Positions 34,511 through 44,919 of a DNA stretch of 64,000 nt are shown here, one piece after another. The position numbers and the translations under genes are program-made. The stretch is from Cercozoa sp. M6MM (taxonomy: Eukaryota > Endomyxa: Ascetosporea): assembly GCA_040357565.1 (NCBI GenBank), contig JBDODJ010000021.1; one strand, 5' to 3'. Numbering within the stretch: the stretch's first letter is position 1; each line of letters starts with the position of its first letter. The notes beneath the pieces are model-generated. The model saw nothing but the letters and a program-made list of their open reading frames with translations, was not told where the DNA came from and searched no databases.

Positions 34511-36949
34511 TTAAACAAGCCGACGCGGGGACACTGCGGGCGTGGAGTCGGGCGTGGACGATGCCGGGGGCATATGACGGATTCGCAGGTGCAACATCGG
34601 TTTGTGGTTCAGTTTGACCAATGGCGCTGCGTTCAGTTTCATGCTCGCGTGCGCGTCGCTTTCGCCGTCGGCCAGAGCAACACTTTCGCTGGTGGCGCTG
34701 TCGTTGTCGTTGTCATGCTCGACGTCGCTGTCCACGCTGTTCATGTCTTCGGTATCTTCCTCAGTCGACTGCATGACTGATCACGACAATCAGAATCAAT
34801 CTGTCCCAGTTATGTTACATCTGAGGGTACCATCCGAGCTGCTTGGACCGATTTCAGAACCAGAAGGCAGTGTGCTGCTGTCAGTGTAGCCCTCTTCCGA
34901 GAAGGTGCCGTACTCAGAGTCGGCCTCATTTCCGTACATATGGTCTTCATCGGTGCTCTTGCTGTGAGACGGAAATAAGTATAGTGGACAGTAAGATAGT
35001 GAAGGGAGCAGAGAGTACAGGTGTCGGAAGCACACGAAGCAGAAGCAGCAGGCAAGACAGGAGCATACGCCAGCAAATATGATCCAGAAAATCCAATCGG
35101 CCAGTCCGATGGCGTCCTTTAACTTGTCCTAGTCAATACCAGTGTATGTGAGGATTTTTGAGGGGGGAGGGTCGGATGGTGTACAATCAGTGTGTCGTTT
35201 TTGTGCGGCGCCGGGGAGCCAACTACCGCGGACTGGAGTTGTTTGTCCTGTTCCTCACGCGCATTGGGACAGTCGGCCAGCAGGAGTTTCCAGGTGCCGT
35301 CGGAGCACACGGCGTCGCCCGAGTCGCCGTTGCCCTGCGGCAGTGCCGAGGGACAACTGAAGGCGCACGACGCGTCCGACGGCACTGTGAGTTCCGACAG
35401 ACCGCCTGTGTCCACGCCGACAGCCTCGGACCGGCCCAAAGCACCGCAGTTCATCTGACCTGCCATGGGCGACTCGGCTTGAGTCGTCGTGTTCTCGTAT
35501 TCGGCCGCATCCGCGTGCATCTGCACGGAGCGGCCCAGTAGGTACCTGTCATACACACCGTGATTTCAGAGGACCCTGTGCCCCGGCTCAACACATATGG
35601 ACATGAGGTACCGCTGTACGTCACGTGCAAAGCAATAGCCACGTGCTCGCGGTAGCAACTAAACAAAGGATATGAGGGAAGAAAGGAATGAAAGGGTATC
35701 GAGGAAAGTAAAAGTACCGAAGTCCACGAGAAGCGTCGGAACAAAGAAGCGCTGTCGTGAAACTGCGTTGAGTTTGAATCGCCACTGACTCGGTACAAGG
35801 ACGACTCAGAGTCTGGGGATAACAGGGAGGGTAAAAGGGATAAGAGGGGGGGGGGGGGTAAAAACAGGGTACCACGCACAAGCTGTACGAGCGTGTCCTC
35901 GCACTGCCAGGCCTCTTGCAGCTTGGTCGACGCCAGCAGCGACGGCAGCAGTTTCTACAGCGTACCATCCTTATAGGAGTACAGATCATTAAACGGGTGT
36001 ATCATAAAAGGTGCGATTGTCTTAAACGGGTGTAAATTAAAGGAGTGTACTTTTTTAAAGGGAATTATTTGATGGGGATATAAACATAAGTCACAACATA
36101 ATTAATCCGCAAGTACCGGAGTGAAAGTAATCCGTGCGCCTGCCTTTGCACTGTGCGCAAAAAGAAAAACAATGTGTAAAACAACACAGACACAAAGAGA
36201 CACGAGTACCTGGTCACAGGGTCCCCCAACGGAGACACGCACATCTGTGTCGAGACTACCCAAAAACACACACAAATACATACCTGTGTCCCAAAAACGA
36301 TGTATTGAGAAACGCACTGTCGAAACCGTCGAAACAAGCTCCGATCTTGTCCTCCACTACGCCGACAAGTTAGTTCATTTCAGTCACTTCCCCTCTCCAA
36401 ACAAGGTTGTTCCTAGTACCTGCAAGAGCGAGTGTCGACAGCGTCGATGTTTCCCACTTGCTCTCGCACACTCTGCTTAATTGGGTGAATGGGGGGGGGG
36501 TGAATGGGAAACACGTAAAAAGTATAAGGTAAGGGGGGCAAAAAGCGGGATAAAGAGGAGAGGGGTAAAACAGCGGCACGACTGAAACATCGCGAGACTG
36601 GCAGCTTCGACGGCATCGCCAGCGAACTCGAGTCGCCACTCGCGCGTCTGACAGCGGCCGGCCAAACAGACGCCGCGCTCGCCGTCCGAGGTGCTACAGA
36701 CGGCGCCGTTGCTCCCTTCCAGAGGCAGCACCTCGCACCGCGCCTCCAGGTGCGTACCATTCGACACGTCCGTGCACACTCCGTAGGCACACTCCGTATC
36801 GGCCGGTCCTGCACCCCAATATAACATCCTTATCTTGGTGGCTACAAGTTAAGGATGCGGTTCCTTCAAGTACCTGCACATCGGACCGTGTTGCAGGTCG
36901 CAAAAGCGTGCTCAATCACGCCACTGGCCAGCAAGACGGCTTTCCACAT
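34511..36949 (-). CDS. Cysteine-rich type I membrane protein with acidic tail
   Basis: No named family. The start MWKAVLLASGVIEHAFATC (36949) resembles a signal peptide. The first ectodomain exon has regularly spaced cysteines (CAYGVCTDV, RCEVLPLEG, VCSTSDGERGVCLAGRCQ), then MFQSCR. Several small exons follow (KIGACFDGFDSAF, DVRVSVGGPCDQ, the STKLQEAWQCEDTLVQL segment). Then comes a CCP-like block MNCGALGRSEAVGV, CAFSCPSALPQG, AVCSDGTWKLLLADCP (35350-35240). A helix GLADWIFWIIFAGVCSCLAC plus CFCFVCFRHL (35125-35030) is the membrane anchor with cysteines suited to palmitoylation. The tail is long, Ser/Asp/Glu-rich (DMNSVDSDVEHDNDNDSATS). Its layout parallels the plus-strand gene at 10954-15066, and distant paralogy is possible. 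Small middle exons are approximate. Confidence 0.68.
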
Positions 36950-37297
36950 TACGGTACCCTTTAATAATAGCCTGACGTGTGCACTGTATAATTAAATATC
37001 CTACCCACGCCAAACCCTCACTGAGGCGTTTCGCCTTAAGCCGACGCGTTTTGCCGTCGTTTTTCGCTCGAGCTCTCGGAGCACTTGTACCCACCACAAA
37101 ATTCAAAAAAACTACTGAGCACTGCCATGATCTAATCAACAAATAAAGCCAAACATCGTTTTTCAGTGCACCGTACACAGTGCTGAAGAAAATAATAGGT
37201 GACGAAGACGGCGAACGGTCAGCGGCTCAATCGAGCCGGAAGATCCAGCAAGAATAGACAACAATTTGGCGCTTAGTTAGAGTGGCGAGTGTGCGGG
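36950..37297. other. Divergent promoter region
   Basis: About 350 bp between the membrane-protein and TAF1B/RRN7 start codons. A minus frame of 89 codons (36912-37178) overlaps but has no supporting family or splice evidence. Confidence 0.4.
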
Positions 37298-40200
37298 ATG
37301 GCCAGCTGGGGACCCAGCTGCGCCGTCTGCGGTGCCACAAGCTTCAGGCAGGATGAGTGGGGTCAAATGATGTGTGTCGCCTGCGGCGCCATGACACGTG
37401 TCGGCTCGCAGGTGACCGAGGTCGACGCCGGTGTAGCCAGTATGGCTCGCGCCGCGCGTAGCATCGCTCAGAAACCACGCGCATCAATGTACCTGTTATC
37501 CCCCTTTTACCCCCCCCCCCTCTTGTACCCTCCCCGTGTAGGCCGCAGATGCATAGCACGCAGCAGGAGGCGGAAGAAGGCGGCGTCAACGAGGCCGAGT
37601 ACCTCGCCGAGGAGAACAAGTGGAGGTTTTACCCGCCTCCCTTTTTACCCATCTTACCCTCTCCCTACCCTACCTCTTACACCCTTTACCCCCCCCCCCC
37701 CCTCCCGTAGTGACAGTTACTGTCACTGCTCGCACACGCTGCTGACACTGACGGCACTGACGCACATTCTGCACGCTCGAATGTACAAGTTTTATTTTGA
37801 TCGATAACCGATCATGGTGATCGATCACTGATCATTGTAATCGATCAGTTGGTCACTTTGATCGATCGTTTTAAATGCTACAGCAAGCGCGTCGCCCAGG
37901 TGCTGCGACTCGACGACGCCGACACAGCGGCGCTGCACGACACGGCCGGCCGTCTGTGGTGCGTACTGTCCTGTCCGCTCGAACCGCTTCCGCGCGGAAG
38001 ACTCGTCTGCGCGGGAGGTTGTGCTCACCTTGTTTCGTGTGTGCACAGGTTTGGTCAGCTGGCGCGCATGCTGGACGATGGCTGGGCGCGACCACTGCCG
38101 AAAACAGCGTCCGCGCGGAGCGAGGAGAATCGCTACGTCGAGTTGTCACTCGTGGTCGACAGCTGCGGCATTCGACGCGTGCCGCGTCAGGTGTTTTACC
38201 CCTCTTTGCCCCCATCCATTACCACTTGCCCCGTTACCCCTACCTCCTCCCTTCACCTCAGCTGTTTTTTGACTGCGTTTAGATTCCGTTGATCTTCCGC
38301 GCGGACGAGTTGAACCGTTTGAAGCGGCGCGAGCGGCGTCGGAAAGCGCGCGTGCGTCGTGAGTTGCTGCGACGCCGGCGACTCAAGGCCAAGGGTGAAG
38401 GTATATTGTACTTTGGGTGTCCATTTGTACCTGTACTAAGTGTCCATTTGTACTTGCACGATGCTGTCCATTTGTACCGTGTACACAGAAGTGTACTCGT
38501 CGGACGACGAGGACGACCGCGTCGTTGCCGAGGCAGCCATGGGTGGCGACACGGAGGAGGATTTGCCTGCCTCGGGGTACACAGTGTCTGTGCCCACTTT
38601 GTTCGTGTGTTCAGTGTCCAGTGTGCGTCTAGGTGTGTCTACTGTCTAGTGTGTGTCCAGTACCTTTCTGTGTGTGCAGACAAGCTGGTCGCGTGCTCGT
38701 GTATGGCGGCCAGAAACAGACGCCAAAGGCGGCGCAGCTGCGGCAGAAGCGGCGACTGCAGCAGGCTGCGTGGCAGGAGCGCGGTGTGTTTACCCCTTAC
38801 CCCTGCCCCTTTACCCCCTACCCCCTGCCCCTTTACCCCCTACCCCCCAGTGAGGAAGCAGCGCCGGCGCATGGAGCAGCGCAAGCAGGCGAGGCGCGAG
38901 GTCGAGACGGCGGCACACGAGGTGGCTACCTACGGTGGTCGCATCGGCCTGACGACGACACAGGATGCCGAGATTGACCACCTGTTCGGTGCCGTCGTTC
39001 CCGTCAGCGACGGTGACAGTGATTCTGAGCATGACAGCGACGGTATCAACGGCGGTCCCAATGGCGGTCTCAATGATGGTATCAACGGCGGTATCAATGA
39101 CGGTAACACGGCACCGATCATTCGCGGCATTGTGCAAGAAACGCCGGCGCCTGACAGCGTCGGTGAACCGCGGCAGGTCCGCGCGGACGACGAGCGACTG
39201 CAGGAGGTCCTGCAGCACCGGCGACCCAGTGACTTCCCGTCGCACATACGGCAGCAGTCGCGCTGGGTTGTGGTACACCTGGACTGTACACCTGAACTGT
39301 CCATCTGGACTGTACGTACACACACGCATATCTGGACAGGGCGAGCGACAGCAGTGGTGCACGGTGCTGCACGCGCTGATGCTGCAGCGGCACGCCGTGT
39401 GCTCGGCCGAGCTGATCCGCCTGGTGCTGGCCGACGACTACGACCTGCGCAGTGGTGCCAACGAGCAGTCGGACACGCCGTCCCTGTGTGCGCAGGCGAC
39501 GCACCCGTCCTGCGTATTGTCGGACTCCTTGCGAGGTCGTATGCGTCAGCTTGTCGTCACTCCCTACGGTGGCATGCGCGTCACGCTCGCTGATCTTTTG
39601 TATCTTCCCTTCCTTTAACTAGCTTACGCTGTCTATGAGACACTTTCGTGGTGTGCAGTCACACTGGCGGCGTGCACAACCTGCACTGGCGTGTGTTGGC
39701 ACGCGAGATGCATCTGCAGTCGCTCGTTGCGTGTACTCCGAGTGTGTGCGGTCGCTGGCTCCGTCTGCTGCTGCCCGAGTCGTTGCACATGAGTGTGCAC
39801 TTGCTGGAAGAAGTGACGCAGCACGTGCTGCTTGCCATGTCGCGTTGCGATGACATCACATGTCTCGCTGCCTGCACCGTCGCTTTGCAGTTTCACTTTG
39901 GCTTCGACACGTCGCAGCTGCTGTTCGACTCGCAGTCACTCGGCAACTGCGAACGCATCTTGCGTCACTTGCGCTCCATGTTGAGCGAAGGTAGGCTCCC
40001 TTTCGCTTTGCGGCTTTGCTTTTGGTTGGAGTTGAGTTGAGTTGCTTTATGCAGACACGCCAAGGGAAGTGAATCGCACCATGAGCGAGAGTCTGTGTCA
40101 AGCGGTCGGCCGCAAGACCAACAATCTGCGACTCATGCTGCTTCGCCTGTACGAAAGCGGTGTAGCTTCAGAGCAGCAGTCGAATGACGACGAAAACGAC

Positions 40201-41417
40201 GATGATCTCGAACACGATGGCAAGCAACGCGTAGAATGGCGAGACGTGGCCCCTGAGAAGTCGCTCAAGACACGAAGTGCCTCATGCGGACTCATTGGTA
40301 TGAGGTTATTTTTCCTGTTATTTGGTTTGACCCATGGTTTCTGTTGGGTAGATCAGACGCGGGGTCACACGCCCTTACTGAAGCTGCTGCTGCAACTTGT
40401 TTCTCGTGTGTTTGCACCCGCGTTCTCGCAGGCTGACGTGACGTTGCTGCACCAGCGATGTGCGCTCGCCTTGCAGGTAGATTTTTTGTTTCTTCGCCTT
40501 TTGTTTTCCACCCCAAAGAGATTGCCCTGCCCGTTGCAGAGAGTTGGCACCAGTGATACCGACGGGTTTGTGAAAGCGCCCAGCGTGCAAGAAAATCCGC
40601 AAGCGCGAGTTTGGCACTGGCGCTTTGCAAGGTGATTTCTTTGTTTAATTGCTTCTTTTCTCCTAATCCATGACTTTGAGTGCAGAGACAACCCTTCATC
40701 TGACAAAAATATCGACAGTGTTATCAGACGTGCGATTTTGCGTGCTCCCTGTGCCGTGCCTGTTGCTGACTCGGTCGCACACTCGTGTGCCAACACATTG
40801 CCGCTCCAGGCATTCAATTCGCCTGTTGAGTACCTGCGCGCACTGTATCAGTCGTCAAGCACACTGGAAGTGCCAAACACTGTACTTCCCGAGGTACGCT
40901 TTTTTCTCCTTTGTTTTTTGTTCTTTGATTTTGATTGTGCTGATGACAGGTTTCGCTTTCTGCGAACTCGCATCTCGATTCGATCGAGGCTGTCGCGAAA
41001 AGCACTGAAGTCCAAAGCATTGTGAGCCGAAGTGAAAGTGACAGTGAAAGCGAGAGCGATGACGAAAGCGATGATGAAAGCGAAAAACGTCTAGTGAAAT
41101 TGACGCCGAAACTGCTGCTTCAGGTGGCATCAGATGAGTTTGGATTTGCAACGCGCGTGAATTCGTCGTCTGCGGCGCTGTCAACGCTGCCCGAGTTCAC
41201 GTTGTCGCAACAGGTCGTTCTGTCGCTCGTGCATCGGTTCGGAACGGTGCATGTCAGTGCGAGTGAGACCAAGCTTAAGAATCCGGCGTGGCTGTGTCTG
41301 TGGCGCGACATTCGTGCCCTGCGTGATCGCGGAGAAATTCGCGTGCTAAGTCAACGCCGCTACGCGAACCTTGTGCTTTGCGAGGACTCTGGTGATTCAA
41401 CGCCTGTTGCTATTTAA
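37298..41417 (+). CDS. TAF1B: TAF1B/RRN7-type RNA polymerase I initiation factor, with long C-terminal extension
   Basis: TAF1B (Rrn7 in yeast) is the TFIIB-like subunit of the Pol I selectivity/core factor at rDNA promoters. Exon 1 carries the RRN7 zinc ribbon: C-A-V-C-G, 14 residues, then C-V-A-C-G (SCAVCGATSF and MMCVACGAMTRVGSQVTEVD). Next is a cyclin-like helix HTLLTLTALTHILHARI with KRVAQVLRLDDADTAALHD. Then follow a very basic linker (RRERRRKARVRRELLRRRR), a disordered acidic region, and a second helical block RVTLADL, LLLPESLHMSVHLLEEVTQ, CLAACTVALQFHFGFDTS (to about 39990), matching the RRN7 C-cyclin ending KLLFGLDD. The frame then continues by a phase-matched GTAGG/CAG intron into about 330 more residues (helices, SESDSESESDDESDDE, then LWRDIRALRDRGEIRVLSQ). 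That extension is unassigned and could be a separate gene starting near 40081. Confidence 0.72.
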
Positions 41418-42226
41418 CTGACTTGCTACATCCGATCGTGTAAGTTACGTGACGTGAGTGGTTTCGTCCCGTCTCTGCAGGTACGGTTTTGTTGATTGTG
41501 AGATTCGATTGTCACTTTTAGTGAAGACAACGACTAAAGAAAAGTAAGAATATAAGGTCGTTTGATTTAGTGTTCGTTCGACGTCTCAAAAACCAAAGAT
41601 ATCAGAAGAGAGAAGGTTACTTCAAGGTAAATTTAGGGCCGTCGTTGCAGTTGAGAGTGTTGAGAGGCTTGTCCGATGATGAACAAAAGAAAAAAACCCT
41701 CTTGCCTGCTCAAGCTAGAGCAAGTCAGTTGCTTTGGTGTCAACAAGCACAGTCCCTTGAGGTACCTGGTATTGGAAAGAGGGCCTTTATTCAATTCTTG
41801 CAGCAGTTTCAAGCTGTTCGCCACTCTACCAAACACAGGGTATGCCAAGCTAGGCAGCACTCAATTGTTAGGTTACCAGCTCTCAACCTTAGCAAAACAT
41901 TTTCGTGCACGGCTTTCGTTAAAAACGTTTTACCATGTGATACTGTCGTAGAATTCGACGGATACAGTAAAAATACAGTCAATCATGCCTGGGAGTTTTG
42001 CTGCAGCGTTTCACCCATGAGCGGCAAATACAGGTACTTTCGTTTTGTATCAGCGTTGGGCTTCGACTAGGCGTCGCGGGTTTCAGGACATTAGAGCAGG
42101 TATATCTATCTAGTTTGTCATCCTCGTCACTTGGTGGTACCTAGAGTTTCTTTGACTTTAAGAGCTAAATTGTCGTGAAATTATCGTCATTTTTTTAATT
42201 GATTCAGGTTTGGCTTCAGATACAGC
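41418..42226. other. Upstream region of DZIP1, with an unsupported ORF
   Basis: About 800 bp, less GC-rich. A plus frame 41570-42070 (166 codons) has no recognisable family. GATTCAG at about 42200 just before the DZIP1 ATG looks like the acceptor of a 5' UTR intron, so part of this stretch is probably DZIP1 leader and promoter. Confidence 0.4.
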
Positions 42227-44835
42227 ATGCGACCGAGGTTGCGGATAAGGCCATCTTTGACAACCTCGGATGTGAACTACGAAGCAGTTCGACAGTTTCG
42301 CCAGAACTCTTACGGAGGCGATTCAAATGCGATAGGAGAGCAAGCACGCCACACCAGCCCAAATTTAGGTTCTGCTGCTGCTCGCATTCGGTCGGCGCCT
42401 ACTCGCTCGAAACAGGCGCGCTTTCAAAGCCAAGTAGATTTCGATTTCGAGTTTGAGTTTCGCCAACGCCGCGAGCCAGTTGATTGGCGCGTGATCGACG
42501 AACTCGACCTGACAGAGATCGTAAGAAACACAGACATTGCGCAGTTGCAGCGTGTGGTGTCTCAAGTAACTCTCGGCGACATCGGATCGAGTGACATTCG
42601 CTTGCTGCCAGCGCGCTCGATCGTGAAGTTCATGAGAGCAGCACAGCTGATGCTTGAGTACTCGCTGACTGTGCAGTCGCACCTGGCCGAACAGAACAAT
42701 CTTTTGCGCAAGAACGCAGTCTGTTTTGATGAGACGAAGCAAGAAGTCTTGCAACTGCAGAACGAACTCGCTCAAGAACGAGAACGACTCCGCCGATTAA
42801 ACGAACAACTGCGACGTGTCGAATTCCTGCGACAACAGGAACAACAAGAGCGGCAGAAGATTGAAGCAGCTGCACGACGTCGATCGACGCGAGTTTCTGC
42901 TCAGACGCCGGTGCTTGGACGACACACGGGCACTGAGGACCCCATTTGGCCATGTCCACACTGTCGCTCTGCGTTTGTGAGTAAACACTACTTGGACAAA
43001 CACATCGACCGTCGACACCCCCAAGCAAAAAATACAAGCGAAGAAACGCAGCTCAAGTCGGAAACAAAGCCAAACGATGACAAACTCATCGTCGAAACGC
43101 TCGAGCGAAGTTTCGCGAAACTGACTGAAGCTTTGTCGCTGCAACAGACACTTGAAGTTAAAGGAAAACCCTCAACCGTGACGAAGGAGCAACTCCAAAG
43201 CATGCGTGACTCAATTGAAAGCACTGTTCGCGATGCGCTGAAGACGCAGAGTGACACCATGGTTCACGGGCAAGCGACACAAAGCAACACACTGGTGCGA
43301 ATTGAAGAGCAACTATCGTCGATGCGAGGTACTCTCGTCAGCGAGAATCAAGCCATGCGCGCCGAATTGGCTTCGATTCGCGAGACACTCGCTCAAGCCA
43401 CATCAGTTGTTTCCAACATACGCGATGCCTCTGCTTTTGGACCCCTGCGGGACGAGACTCGAACCGAAGGAATCGAAACACCTGTCGCTGTTGCCACCAT
43501 GACGGCAAGCAAATCGGACGAAAAGGAACTTAAGGCGATTCACGAAGTGTCCAGCAAGCTCGCCAGTCTTGAACGCTCGCTATTGCAGAAGTTGGATCAC
43601 GTTTCGTCTTTCCTGGTTGAACAAGGCAGCGATATGCGTGAGCTGAAGCAGGAGATTGCGCGAGGAAATGAGCTGATGAACGAACAGGTGTTCGTCACTG
43701 CAGCAAAAGAAGACGAAGTGGAACTATCACCGTCGGAATCGCGAAAATCTCAGGAAACCGAAGTTCTCGTTGTCGAAGACGACGAGCAGGACGAGTCTAT
43801 CGAACCAGTCGAGCACGCAGAGGAACTCAAGCAACTGAAACAAGGAGGCGACCTTACCGACTTCCAACGACGCGTCGACGAACTCGAGAGCACGCTGAAG
43901 GATTTCAAATCATCATTGCAGCAGCCTGCGCTCTCTGTAAGAACTCTCAAACAACTGTGCTGAGTTACTTCTGTTTTTTGTCGTAGGATGTTGACTCCGA
44001 CGAGGCTCAGTTGCGAAGTTCGCATCCATTCAAAGACACTCCCTACGTGAGAACGCGAAGTCCACAGAAATGGCGACTTGACCCTGGCGAATATGAAAAG
44101 AGACGAGCTAGTACAGACTTGATCGCGAAGAAAGCCACTGCACAAGACCTGCGAAAACTCGAAGAAGTCGTGGATGAAAGCAACTACGCGAAATTCCGAA
44201 AGAATGTCCGCAAGTCGGTGAAGCAACTGACGCAGAAGCGACTCGGAGACGATGCGTCCAGCTTGGATTCAACAAGCGAGTCACGTGTTTCTTTGTCCCG
44301 TACACTTGTTTCCGAATCACCTTCAGTCACAGAAACGACCGAAACGGGACACGAAGCAACGGCGACACGAGTCTCGCCCTGTCCTGCGAAATCTCCGTCC
44401 CTTGAAACTCAATTGAGAGCAAGCGACAAGGCACCTCCTCCCAAGGAAATAAAACAAATGCCTCGAAAAAGGACAACAGTGGATCCCATCACCGAACGAA
44501 GGAGACGACTTGCAGCACTGCTTGGTGATGACAGCGATGCCAACGACGAAGTTGAGCTTGCACCGCCACCTCTCCAGCAAAAACAACGCTCAAGCAAGCC
44601 TAAAAGCTCACAGCTGTTTGACTCTATGGTTCGACCTCAGGTACTATAGATGTCGCGCCAGCAACGACAAACTGAATGAACTACTAATTTTACATCTGCA
44701 TAGACAAGTCGCGGAGTCGGAGATGCTGCCCCAGGCATCCATCGGCCCAAGACCCGTCGCGACGACCGCTTGGCGAAGCTTTCGGCTATCATACACGGAG
44801 CGACACAGGGCTACGACAGCGAAGAAGATTTTTGA
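42227..44835 (+). CDS. DZIP1: DZIP1/DZIP1L-type ciliary zinc-finger protein
   Basis: DZIP1 proteins act at the basal body/transition zone in ciliogenesis. Three exons (42227-43936, 43987-44640, 44704-44835) join in phase to 831 residues, similar to animal DZIP1. Residues about 80-165 are the DZIP1 N-terminal domain: FEFRQRREPVDWRVIDELDL, VRNTDIAQLQRVVSQVTLGD and KFMRAAQLMLEYSLTVQSHL. A coiled coil follows (LAQERERLRRLNEQLRRVEF), then one C2H2 finger CPHCRSAFVSKHYLDKHIDR-RH, the position and form seen in DZIP1. The remainder is long coiled coil and Ser/Thr/Glu-rich sequence, ending GYDSEEDF. This gene has unusually large exons for the window. Its presence is the best evidence that the organism is flagellated or descends from a flagellate. 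Confidence 0.9.
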
Positions 44836-44919
44836 GCCGAAGTGTCCAGTGTCGGTGTCCAGTGTCGGAGTGCGACGTTCTTCAAACGCGGACTGTGTAA
44901 CAGAAATGGAGCTTCGTCT

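Noticed and set aside
40042-41417. Possible ORC3 C-terminus (AFNSPVEYL, then a winged-helix-like end)
   Set aside because: Only short matches; the AAA-like and middle parts of ORC3 are absent and the frame continues from the RRN7 exons.
41570-42070. 166-codon plus-strand ORF upstream of DZIP1
   Set aside because: No family, no introns, lower GC; probably 5' leader or intergenic sequence.
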